This document shows positions 9,282-17,634 of a stretch of DNA of 64,000 nucleotides, one piece after another. Made by a program: the position numbers and the translations under genes. Position 1 is the stretch's first letter. Each line of letters begins with the position of its first letter. This DNA is from Flammeovirgaceae bacterium UBA2786. GTDB taxonomy: Bacteria; Bacteroidota; Bacteroidia; Cytophagales; Cyclobacteriaceae. The stretch is from contig DEIA01000074.1 in the NCBI GenBank assembly GCA_002352225.1, forward strand, positions 1 to 64,000, written 5' to 3'. The notes under the pieces are model-generated. The model did not search any database. It saw only the letters and a program-made list of their open reading frames with translations, and had not been told where the DNA came from.

Positions 9282-9791
9282 ATGACCTGTAAAATATACA
9301 TTATCAACCTTTTATTTATTTTATTTTCATGCAATAAAACTATCTTGTCTAAAGCAGTTTCGCCTCGCATTAATCATGTTATGCTTTATGTTTCTAACCT
9401 GGAAAAGTCAATCGGCTTTTATACCCGGGCTTTTGACTTACAGGTAACTAACCGATTGGATACGCTTATTGCCACACAACCAGATGGTACCGTGTTGGTA
9501 AGGCCGGTTAAGATGGCTTTTCTGAAATTTCCGGGGCAGGATTTTGTATTTGAACTTGCCGAGCATAGTGCTGATACAACCCATATACCGGTAGCCTTCC
9601 TGTTTCAACATGTAGGTGTAGATGTAGTGGATATTGAAGCTGCTTTTAAAAGAGCCCGGGAGGCAGGAGCACCCGAGTTAACGCCCATAAGAAAAGTGAG
9701 CGCAAAAGGCATTGAAGCGAAACAGGCTTTTGTGGGCGGCCCTGATGGCGAGCGGGTAGAACTGATGCAGATTATTTCGGGAGAATTTTAA
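9282..9791 (+). CDS. VOC-family (glyoxalase/bleomycin-resistance fold) lipoprotein
   Basis: 169 residues. The N-terminus has a hydrophobic stretch ending in a lipobox-like LFSC (Cys about 17), so it is probably a lipoprotein. From residue 30 it is a single VOC domain: INHVMLYVSNLEKSIGFYTRAF, a middle strand around KMAFLKFPGQDFVFEL, and a final GPDGERVELMQ carrying a metal-type Glu. Substrate unknown. It lies 55 bp upstream of the TIR-HD gene in the same direction, but there is no sign of functional coupling. Confidence 0.8.
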   Translation: MTCKIYIINLLFILFSCNKTILSKAVSPRINHVMLYVSNLEKSIGFYTRAFDLQVTNRLDTLIATQPDGTVLVRPVKMAFLKFPGQDFVFELAEHSADTTHIPVAFLFQHVGVDVVDIEAAFKRAREAGAPELTPIRKVSAKGIEAKQAFVGGPDGERVELMQIISGEF

Positions 9792-9846
9792 GGAGTTGCT
9801 TATCTCGTACTAAAATATCCCGTATCGAATTGCATATATTTGATTA

Positions 9847-12471
9847 ATGCCCGCCATTCTTCCCGGTTTCGAATACGACATCTTCATCTCTTATCGCCAC
9901 AACGATAACCGTTCGGGCTGGGTAACGGAGTTTGTAAAGGCCTTACAGGAAGAACTGGCAGCTACTATTAAAGAACCGGTTTCGGTTTATTTTGATACCA
10001 ATGCTTACGATGGCCTGCTCGATACGCATAATGTGGATAAATCATTAGAGCGTAAACTAAATAGCCTGATTTTAATTCCTGTATTTTCTCAAACCTATGC
10101 CGATACAAAATCCTTTGCCTGGAACAACGAGTTTTGTGCCTACAGTAAGATTTTAAAAAACGACACGATAGGGAAGGATATTAAATTGATTAATGGCAAT
10201 GTTACCAGCCGCATATTGCCAATTCGTATACACGATCTGGAAACGGAAGATAAAACACTGATTGAATCAGAATTGGGAGCAGTGCTGCGGTCTATTGATT
10301 TTATTTATCGCGAGCCTGGTGTTAACCGGCCACTTACAGCACTGGATAAGCGCGAGCAAAACCTGGCCAAAACGTTTTACCGCGATCAGGTAAATAAAGT
10401 TGCCTATGCCGTAAAGGCTATTATTCAGGCCATCCGCAATCCAACCAAAGCGGTAGCTGTGGAATTTTCGGGTGAGGGATTGTTACAAAAAGAAGAAACG
10501 AAAAATAGTCAACCAGAGATTTCAGATAATTCGGTAGCCGTGTTGCCGTTTGCTAATCTTTCGAACGACCCTGCACAGGAATATTTTGCCGATGGTATAA
10601 CCGAAAACATTTTAATGCATTTGTCGGCTTTGCCAAAGTTCAGGGTTATTTCCCGCACTTCGGTAATGCGATATAAGAAGACAACAAAATCGGCACCTGA
10701 AATTGCTTTCGAACTTGGTGTAAAATATATTCTGGAAGGAAGTGCACAGGCGCGTAAAGATAAAGTGCGGATAAACGTACAACTGATTGATGCGCAAAAA
10801 GATCAGCCTATCTGGACTAAAATGTTTACTGAAAGTCTGGAAGATATTTTTGAGATAGAGAATACCGTAGCTGAAACTGTAGCCGGGCAATTAAAAGTTG
10901 CGTTAAGTCCCGAGCAGAAAGAGCATTTGGCAACGCTGCCTACACGCAATATGGAAGCGTACGATCAGTTTTTGAAAGGGCGGCATGCGTATAACCAGTG
11001 GAATGTAGCGGGTTATAAACTGGCTTCCGAACATTTTAAAAAGGCAATTGAACTTGACCCGGATTTTAAAGAGGCATACTCTTATCTGGCCAGTTCGTAT
11101 TCGGCCCGCATGTCGTGGAATGGAGATTTATCTCCAGCGCAAGCCAAACCCGATATTGTACGGTACTTACATGAAGCCATACAACGCGGCCCAACCGATA
11201 ATGACTTTGTTACCAAAGCATTTGTAGCTTTTTTTATCGACAAAAATTTTGATGAAGCAGAAAGAGCTTTGCTACAAGCTATCGCACTAAATGCGAACAA
11301 TGCCCTGGCAATTTATACCTATAGTTATGTGTTAAACATGATGGGCCGGTTTGATGAAGCCGCAACCTGGGTAGAAGCAGCGCAAAAAATTGAACCGGGT
11401 TCTATTGCCTGTTATAATTACCGGGCTCTTAGTTTTTACATGCGGGGTATGTTTGCTGAAACTACTGCTGTACTAGACGAAGGCTTAAAACTTTTCCCTA
11501 CCGTATTGCGCTTTTACGATTTAAAAGGAAGAGTTTACCTAAGCACCCGAAATTTTAAAGAAGCCGTTGCCATATTGGAGGAAGGGTTGCAGGGTTCCAC
11601 AGTAAGGCCACCTTCCATGCTGGCTTACCTGATTGTGGCGTATGCCCATTTAAACGAAACAGATAAAGCGCAGGCGTTGTTCGCTGAATTAGCTGAACGC
11701 AGTAAAAGCGAGAAGGGCGTAAATATTTACCTGGTGCATGCTTGCCTGGGCATGAGCGAAAAAGAGAAGGCAATGGACTGGTATGCCAAAGCCAAACAGA
11801 CTAATGATGTAGATCTGATATGGTGGAATGTAGATCCATTGCTAACGTTATTAAGTAAACAGGCTGTTGCCGATGAACAGGATAGCTTTAGCCGTGCGGA
11901 AGATTATGTCTTACAATTTCTTCAAAACAATATGCCCGATCATGCATATCACAATCTTGCACACGTGCACGATGTAACACAAGCCGTACAAACTATAGGG
12001 CAAGAGGAACAAGTGAACGCTGATGAGTTAAAGTTGCTACGACTGGCTGCGTTACTACACGATATTGGTTTTGTAAAAACATCTAAAGACCACGAGGCAA
12101 TTGGTGCAGAAATGGCAAAAGAAATTTTACCACAATTTGCTATACCTGAAAAATCAATTGAGATAATTGTTAATATGATTCTGGCTACCAAACTGCCGCA
12201 GTCGCCTGCTACAAAGCTGGAATCAATTTTATGCGATGCCGATCTGGATTACCTCGGCCGGAATGATTTTTACGAAACTGGAGGAAAGTTATACCAAGAG
12301 ATGCTGGAAGCTGGCATAGTTGAAACCGAACGTGAATGGAATATTATGCAACGAACGTTTCTGCAATCGCATAAGTATCATACAAACTATAGTAAAACAA
12401 ACAGGGAGTTGCCCAAGCAGGAGAGGTTGCAGGAGATTGCTGAAAAATTGAAGAGCCGATCTGCGGAATGA
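9847..12471 (+). CDS. TIR-TolB/FlgO-like-TPR-HD multidomain signalling protein
   Basis: 874 residues, apparently soluble. Domains in order: TIR (about 8-140; YDIFISYR, then SFAWNNEF with a Glu near residue 95 where NAD-cleaving TIRs have their catalytic Glu); a TolB/FlgO-like domain (about 228-365; SVAVLPFANLSNDPAQEYFADG, DIFEIENTVAETVAGQL); a run of TPR helices (about 370-690); and a C-terminal HD hydrolase domain (about 690-870) with YHNLAHVHD, LLHDIGF and DADLDYLG giving the H, HD and D metal ligands. TolB-TPR parts of this type often sit beside class III cyclases. A TIR and an HD domain in one chain suggests making or cleaving a nucleotide messenger; this is inference. It starts a same-strand run leading to kinases and a cyclase. 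Confidence 0.88.
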   Translation: MPAILPGFEYDIFISYRHNDNRSGWVTEFVKALQEELAATIKEPVSVYFDTNAYDGLLDTHNVDKSLERKLNSLILIPVFSQTYADTKSFAWNNEFCAYSKILKNDTIGKDIKLINGNVTSRILPIRIHDLETEDKTLIESELGAVLRSIDFIYREPGVNRPLTALDKREQNLAKTFYRDQVNKVAYAVKAIIQAIRNPTKAVAVEFSGEGLLQKEETKNSQPEISDNSVAVLPFANLSNDPAQEYFADGITENILMHLSALPKFRVISRTSVMRYKKTTKSAPEIAFELGVKYILEGSAQARKDKVRINVQLIDAQKDQPIWTKMFTESLEDIFEIENTVAETVAGQLKVALSPEQKEHLATLPTRNMEAYDQFLKGRHAYNQWNVAGYKLASEHFKKAIELDPDFKEAYSYLASSYSARMSWNGDLSPAQAKPDIVRYLHEAIQRGPTDNDFVTKAFVAFFIDKNFDEAERALLQAIALNANNALAIYTYSYVLNMMGRFDEAATWVEAAQKIEPGSIACYNYRALSFYMRGMFAETTAVLDEGLKLFPTVLRFYDLKGRVYLSTRNFKEAVAILEEGLQGSTVRPPSMLAYLIVAYAHLNETDKAQALFAELAERSKSEKGVNIYLVHACLGMSEKEKAMDWYAKAKQTNDVDLIWWNVDPLLTLLSKQAVADEQDSFSRAEDYVLQFLQNNMPDHAYHNLAHVHDVTQAVQTIGQEEQVNADELKLLRLAALLHDIGFVKTSKDHEAIGAEMAKEILPQFAIPEKSIEIIVNMILATKLPQSPATKLESILCDADLDYLGRNDFYETGGKLYQEMLEAGIVETEREWNIMQRTFLQSHKYHTNYSKTNRELPKQERLQEIAEKLKSRSAE

Positions 12472-12623
12472 TGAACCCCTCCCGATGAATGCTTTAGGAT
12501 GTAGGCTATGATCTAAGATAGTAAAGGTAAAAGAATGAAGTGTTATAAGAAACGAGGGTTAAATGCAATAATTAGATGAGGAGCCTTAGGTTTCGTTATA
12601 GAACATGTTTGGTAATATGTTTC
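12472..12623. other. Intergenic stretch before the palindrome array
   Basis: No gene or convincing signal was seen. A single weak GAGCCTTAGG half-palindrome near 12580 may be a decayed copy of the repeats that follow. Confidence 0.5.
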
Positions 12624-12956
12624 GTGCCTACGGCACTCGTGTGAGTGTTTGTGTCAGTACCAGATGGACTAAAAAGATGCCCCGAGCCTACGGCTCTATG
12701 GTGTTGGGGTGGAGATAAAGAAAACATAGAGCCTTAGGCTCGGTTATTATTGTAATAACGGACTTTAGTCCGTTGGAATAGAACGAGAAGGAAATACAAA
12801 GAGCCGTAGGCTCGGAAAGATATCGTACCATCGGACTTCAGTCCGATGAAGAAAGAGAGAAATGGAACGGAGAGCCGTAGGCTCGGCCAAATTTTGCAAC
12901 AACGGGCTTCAGCCCGTTGAAGAGAATAAAAAAGTAGTCATGAGTTCCGTAGGAAC
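12624..12956. repeat. REP-like palindrome array, left of transposase
   Basis: Two kinds of imperfect palindrome alternate. Type A is GAGCCGTAGGCTC or variants (12624-12636 as GTGCCTACGGCAC; 12684-12696; 12729-12741; 12801-12813; 12872-12884; 12944-12956 as GTTCCGTAGGAAC). Type B is AACGGACTTTAGTCCGTT or variants (12757-12774, 12830-12847, 12901-12918). From 12729 on, type A recurs every 71-72 bp. Compensating base changes keep the stems paired. The array ends 33 bp before the transposase start. Confidence 0.85.
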
Positions 12957-12989
12957 GATATACATAACTAACAAAAACCAATAGGTAAT

Positions 12990-13451
12990 ATGGCTAACAC
13001 CTATCATCAAAACTACCTGCAGTTTGTGTTTGTAGTAAAATACAGAGCGGCTGTGTTAGACAAAGCGTGGCGAAGTCAGGTATTTGGAGTAATTGGTAAT
13101 CTAATTAATGAAGCCGGATGCAAAACCATCATTGTGAATGGTATAGAAGATCATGTGCACTGTTTTATTGGGTTAAAGCCTGTTGTTCCTGTGTCTGAAT
13201 TAATGAAAATCGTAAAAGCGAAATCCTCAAAATACATCAACGATAATCAATTAACTGCCGAACGTTTTGAATGGCAGGAAGGGTATGGCGTGTTTTCGTA
13301 CAGCCGCTCTCATATCGACAGGGTATATAAGTATATTCAGAATCAGGAGGCACATCATAAAAAACAGGTGTTTAAGGATGAGTACCTTGAGTTGTTGAAG
13401 GAGTTTAATGTAGAGTTTGATGAACAGTATATATTTCGCGAACCGGTATAG
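12990..13451 (+). CDS. IS200/IS605-type Y1 transposase, probable REP-associated tyrosine transposase
   Basis: 153 residues, the normal length for TnpA/RAYT. The HUH motif reads DHVHCFIGL and the nucleophile helix contains YKYIQNQEAHH. Such enzymes nick and join single-stranded DNA at hairpins. No tnpB is present. The gene is bracketed by REP-like palindromes on both sides (12624-12956 and 13461-13791), the hallmark of RAYT-REP systems; whether this protein recognises those palindromes is inferred from the arrangement. The frame is intact. Confidence 0.88.
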   Translation: MANTYHQNYLQFVFVVKYRAAVLDKAWRSQVFGVIGNLINEAGCKTIIVNGIEDHVHCFIGLKPVVPVSELMKIVKAKSSKYINDNQLTAERFEWQEGYGVFSYSRSHIDRVYKYIQNQEAHHKKQVFKDEYLELLKEFNVEFDEQYIFREPV

Positions 13452-13460
13452 ATATGCACC

Positions 13461-13791
13461 GTGCCTACGGCACTTGTGTAAGCGTTTTTTTCCTGTACCG
13501 GATGGACCTAAAGTCCATCCTTACAAGATGGAACCGAGCCTACGACTCTGATATGCGGACAAGAGTTGTAGGCTTGCCTGCGGCAGGCAGGCTCGGCCAA
13601 TATTATAGTTGAAAAGGATAAAGTAGGAACACGAGAGCCGTAGGCTCGACCAATAATTGTAACAACGGACTTTAGTCCGTTGTGAAAGAACGAGAAAGAA
13701 ACACAGAGAGCCGTAGGCTCGGCTTATGTTGTAACAAACGGACTTTAGTTCGTTGAAGAAAAGAAAAAATAACAGTGAGTTCCATAGGAAC
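13461..13791. repeat. REP-like palindrome array, right of transposase
   Basis: It continues the left array in the same orientation. Type A copies are at 13461-13473 (GTGCCTACGGCAC), 13536-13548, 13635-13647, 13708-13720 and 13779-13791 (GTTCCATAGGAAC). Type B-like copies are at 13501-13519, 13663-13682 and about 13737-13755. A GCCTGCGGCAGGC palindrome (13576-13588) interrupts one type A copy. The array runs to within 40 bp of the preferred start of the next histidine kinase. Confidence 0.8.
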
Positions 13792-13830
13792 GATACATAT
13801 ACAGACAGCAGTAATCAACATTCGGACTAC

Positions 13831-16800
13831 ATGAATCTAACAAAAAAACAGCAGGCAGAATTAGCAACGGCCTACCGATGCGCGCTGGAGATAAGCATAC
13901 TTAACATGAAGGCGCCCCTGCGATACATCAACCAATATATTGCCGAAAATATCAGCGGCTTTGGTACCGCTGCCGATGAGAAAGTGCGGTCGAGGAAAGA
14001 ATACAGGAAAATGATAATGGATGGGAGGCGACAGTCAAAAGGCATGATCTTTAAGGCAAAGAAACTTTCTCCTTACCGCCCAAGGTTTACCGATGAAACC
14101 ACAGTAAGCTTTCACGATGAAGTTATTGTAGAAATAGGCGACAAGAAACAGAAGCACAGCCTTCATTTTTGGTTTACTACGGTTTTTAAATACAGCAACA
14201 AAAAATGGCAGATGATACTGTTTCATGGCTCTATGCCCGATGCAGGAAGTAGTTCAGCAGATACATTTCATGTGGGTGAAGCAGAAAAAAAGTTGAAAGA
14301 GTTGGAGAAGATAGTAACGGAGCGAACACTGGAACTGCAAATTAAAAACCGGGAATTGGAGATAGAAGCAGCATTGGAAAGAATAAGGGCTCAAACCTTG
14401 GCTATGCATAACAGCGAGGATGTAGGAATGTGCATCGTTAAAATGTTTGCTGAACTCACAGCCTTAGGGGTGGATGAAGGCACCCGTTTTGGTATCGGCA
14501 TCCTGAATCAAGACAACGATAACAATCAGCTTTGGACAGCCCGCAAATACGGGAAAGAAGTCAAAATGCATATCGGAAATCTGGATATGACCTTGCACCC
14601 TTTACTTAAAAGTGCCCGAAAGGCCTGGAAAGAACAGGTGCCCCTCCATAAATACGTTTTGAAAGGAAAAGATTTAGTGAACTACTACCGAATGCTCAAT
14701 CGTGCTCCAGATTATTCAATCCGTATTGATATGGAGAAGTTGCCAAAGAAAGAGTTTCACTACGGTTTCGTATTCGAACATGGACTTTTTTATGCCTTCA
14801 GTATCCATGAATTTCAAACGGACTTAATTCGTATAGCCCAACGGTTCAGCGCCCTTTTTGAACAAACCTACAGGCGCTATTTGGATTTGGTAAAAGCCGA
14901 AGCCCAGGTAAAAGAAGCACAGATTGAAGCGGCATTGGAAAGGGTGAGAAGCCGTTCGCTTGCCATGCATAAAAGCAATGAACTGAAAGAAGTGATCCGC
15001 CTTGTGCTTAGCGAAATAAGAAAGCTGGATGTTTTAGCGGAACATGCCGGTTTTTATATTGATTACAAAATGCATGATGACATGCACATCTGGCTGGCCG
15101 ACCCCAACATTGAACCCTTCTTCGCCATCCTTCCCTATTTTGATACTCCCACCTGGAATAGTTTTCGGAAAGCCAAGGCAACCGGAACAACCTTACATAC
15201 CGATCTGCTGGATTTTAAAGAAAAAAATAAATTCTATAAATCTCTTTTTAAACTATTTACCATACCTGAAGAAGCAAAGCAGTTTTATTTGCAATGCAAG
15301 GGACTTGCCGTATCCACCGTTTTGCTGGACAATGTTGGCCTTTACATCGAAAACTTTTCTGGTATTCCTTACACGGATGATGAAAACAAAGTGCTAATGC
15401 GTTTTGGAAAAGTATTTCAGCAAGCTTACACCCGTTTTCTTGACCTGCAAAAAGCCGAAACACAGGCGAGAGAAGCGCAGATAGAAGTAGCTTTGGAAAG
15501 AGTGCGAGCTCAGGCAATGGCTATGCATCGTACGGAAGATCTCGGGAAAACGATTCAGGTGTATTACGATCAGTTGGATGGTCTGCTTGATGTCGATATT
15601 GTCCGATGCGGGGCCGGATTACTGTCCAGAGAGAATACCACAGCCGTAATATCAACGGCTAGTAAAAATCCAAACGGAGAAACGTATAGTGGATTAGGTT
15701 CAATTGAAATGAACGGACATCCGATGTTGCTTGAGACCTATACGCATTGGCTTCGGCAGCAGGAATACCACGGTGTATTGAGGGGCAATGATATTAAAGC
15801 CTATTACCAATACTTAGCCAACCAGATTGTTATACCCGAAAACAAAAAGGAGGATGCACTGCATTTTTATTTTCCCATGTTTAGCGAGGGGTCAATTTAT
15901 ATGGTCACCACTCATAAAGTTTTGGAAAATGAACTTAAAATATTTCGAAGATTCAGTTCGGCCATCAGCCTGGCGTACAAGCGTTTCAACGACCTTAGAA
16001 AAGCCGAAGCCAATGCCGAGGAAGCGGTGAGACGCGCGTCTCTTGATAGAATTCGTGCAGAGATTGCCAGCATGCGTACGAAGCAAGACCTCGATCGCAT
16101 TACTCCATTAATCTGGAATGAACTCACCGTACTCGGTGTCCCCTTCGTACGATGCGGAGTATTTATAATGGAAGAAGCGCAAGGCCTTATTCATACTTTC
16201 CTCTCCACACCGGATGGCAAAGCCATTGCTTCTTTTCACCTACCCTATGCCACACCTAGTCGTATCAGAGCCATTCTGCACAAATGGCAAAATCATGATA
16301 ACTACATGGAACATTGGGATACAACAGCCTTTGAAGAATTTGTAGAACGTATGCAGGAAAGCGGAATTCCAATCTCGAAGGAAAAATACATGAGCACCAT
16401 CCCACAGACGGGCATCCACCTTCATTGCATGTATTTTCTACAAGGAATGCTCTATGTGGGTAATACGGCTCCCCTTAAAGAAGAAGACATTCAATTAATC
16501 CATTCCGTAGCGGAAGCATTTTCTACTGCATATGCCCGGTATGAAGATTTCAACAAGTTAGAGGCTGCCAAGCAACAGGTGGAGATTGCACTTACGGACG
16601 TGAAACAGGCCCAGCAACAACTGGTACAATCCGAAAAAATGGCTTCATTAGGTGAACTCACAGCGGGCATTGCTCATGAAATTCAAAACCCGTTGAATTT
16701 TGTAAACAATTTTAGTGAATTGAATACTGAGTTGATTGAAGAACTGAGGAAAGAGTTGGCAGTCGGCAGTAAGCAGTCGGCAGAGGAGATTGTTAGTGAT

Positions 16801-17409
16801 ATTAAATCCAATTCTGAAAAGATAAACCATCATGGTAAACGTGCAGCTGATATTGTGAAAGGCATGCTGCAACATTCCAGGGCATCATCGGGTGAAAAGG
16901 AGCCGATCGACATCAATGCTTTGTGCGATGAATACCTGCGTTTGGCTTATCACGGTTTACGCGCAAAAGACAAGTCTTTTAATGCAACAATGAAAACTGA
17001 TTTTGATGAAACTGTTGGCACCGTTACCATCATTCCGCAGGATATGGGCAGAGTGATTTTGAATTTGATTACGAACGCTTTTTATGCAGTAAATGAAAAG
17101 TTTAAAGTGGAGAGTCAAAAGCCGGGAACAAGCTACGAGCCTACCGTAACGGTTAGTACAACCCGCTCCCTCTCCTCCGGAGAGGGCCGGGATGAGGTAA
17201 TTATAAAAGTCAAAGACAATGGCAATGGTATTCCAGATTCTATCAAGGACAAAATCTTTCAACCCTTCTTTACCACCAAACCTACCGGCCAGGGTACTGG
17301 TCTTGGTTTATCGCTGGCGTATGACATTGTGAAAGTGCATGACGGAGAGTTGAAGGTGGAGACTAAAGGAGAAGGGACAATTTTTGTAATAGTAATACCA
17401 GTAATATAG
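13831..17409 (+). CDS. Soluble histidine kinase with SnoaL-like domain and four GAF-like repeats
   Basis: 1192 residues from ATG 13831. The frame is open upstream to a TTG at 13753, but that stretch is REP-palindrome DNA, so the ATG is preferred. Residues 1-150 are SnoaL/NTF2-like. Four sensor repeats follow (about 170-350, 365-545, 550-725, 735-905), each opened by a helix such as AALERVRSRSLAMH and closed by a TYRRYLDL-type helix. The HisKA box [20 protein letters not shown] has the phospho-acceptor His near 949. The ATPase domain shows NLITNAFYAV, DNGNGIP and [11 protein letters not shown]. No TM segment is seen, so it probably senses a cytoplasmic signal. A palindromic repeat lies in its coding sequence at 17168-17186. 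Confidence 0.85.
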   Translation: MNLTKKQQAELATAYRCALEISILNMKAPLRYINQYIAENISGFGTAADEKVRSRKEYRKMIMDGRRQSKGMIFKAKKLSPYRPRFTDETTVSFHDEVIVEIGDKKQKHSLHFWFTTVFKYSNKKWQMILFHGSMPDAGSSSADTFHVGEAEKKLKELEKIVTERTLELQIKNRELEIEAALERIRAQTLAMHNSEDVGMCIVKMFAELTALGVDEGTRFGIGILNQDNDNNQLWTARKYGKEVKMHIGNLDMTLHPLLKSARKAWKEQVPLHKYVLKGKDLVNYYRMLNRAPDYSIRIDMEKLPKKEFHYGFVFEHGLFYAFSIHEFQTDLIRIAQRFSALFEQTYRRYLDLVKAEAQVKEAQIEAALERVRSRSLAMHKSNELKEVIRLVLSEIRKLDVLAEHAGFYIDYKMHDDMHIWLADPNIEPFFAILPYFDTPTWNSFRKAKATGTTLHTDLLDFKEKNKFYKSLFKLFTIPEEAKQFYLQCKGLAVSTVLLDNVGLYIENFSGIPYTDDENKVLMRFGKVFQQAYTRFLDLQKAETQAREAQIEVALERVRAQAMAMHRTEDLGKTIQVYYDQLDGLLDVDIVRCGAGLLSRENTTAVISTASKNPNGETYSGLGSIEMNGHPMLLETYTHWLRQQEYHGVLRGNDIKAYYQYLANQIVIPENKKEDALHFYFPMFSEGSIYMVTTHKVLENELKIFRRFSSAISLAYKRFNDLRKAEANAEEAVRRASLDRIRAEIASMRTKQDLDRITPLIWNELTVLGVPFVRCGVFIMEEAQGLIHTFLSTPDGKAIASFHLPYATPSRIRAILHKWQNHDNYMEHWDTTAFEEFVERMQESGIPISKEKYMSTIPQTGIHLHCMYFLQGMLYVGNTAPLKEEDIQLIHSVAEAFSTAYARYEDFNKLEAAKQQVEIALTDVKQAQQQLVQSEKMASLGELTAGIAHEIQNPLNFVNNFSELNTELIEELRKELAVGSKQSAEEIVSDIKSNSEKINHHGKRAADIVKGMLQHSRASSGEKEPIDINALCDEYLRLAYHGLRAKDKSFNATMKTDFDETVGTVTIIPQDMGRVILNLITNAFYAVNEKFKVESQKPGTSYEPTVTVSTTRSLSSGEGRDEVIIKVKDNGNGIPDSIKDKIFQPFFTTKPTGQGTGLGLSLAYDIVKVHDGELKVETKGEGTIFVIVIPVI
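17168..17186. repeat. Palindrome CCCTCTCC-TCC-GGAGAGGG inside kinase coding sequence
   Basis: A perfect 8-bp stem with a 3-nt loop, lying in frame in the ATPase domain, between two strands just before the DNGNGIP motif. It adds residues SLSSGEG relative to three sister kinases. A decayed copy sits at the equivalent place in the kinase at 22109-24265. Confidence 0.7.
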
Positions 17410-17482
17410 GAAAAGTGTAGCTTCGGCAAGTACTGTAACAAAGAACTTCAGACCGTTAGGTAAAAGCAGAACTTAAATGAAA

Positions 17483-17566
17483 GAGCCGTAGGCTCGGAAA
17501 GATATTGTAACATCGGACTTCAGTCCGATGTTACAAGAGAGAAATGAAACGTAGAGCCGTAGGCTC
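17483..17566. repeat. Third REP-like cluster, upstream of TPR kinase
   Basis: Two type A palindromes GAGCCGTAGGCTC (17483-17495 and 17554-17566, 71 bp apart) flank one type B CATCGGACTTCAGTCCGATG (17511-17530). A degraded type B lies near 17440-17456. The order and spacing match the arrays around the transposase. Confidence 0.85.
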
Positions 17567-17580
17567 GTAACATATAACTT

Positions 17581-17634
17581 ATGGTCAATACATACCACAA
17601 AAGCTACTTTCAAGCTTTATTTACTGTAAAATCA
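17581..17634 (+). pseudogene. Transposase N-terminus remnant (RAYT fossil)
   Basis: These 18 codons read MVNTYHKSYFQALFTVK, closely matching the first residues MANTYHQNYLQFVFVVK of the intact transposase at 12990, and they follow the same palindrome array. The similarity stops before the kinase signal peptide. The remnant is in frame with the kinase downstream. Confidence 0.75.

Noticed and set aside
9835..9842. TATATTTG as a -7 box for the TIR-HD gene
   Set aside because: It ends only 4 bp before the start codon and no -33 TTG sits at a suitable distance; it would require a leaderless transcript.
13753..13830. In-frame N-terminal extension of the first kinase from TTG 13753
   Set aside because: The stretch lies in REP palindromes and encodes low-complexity residues; ATG 13831 starts the folded domain.
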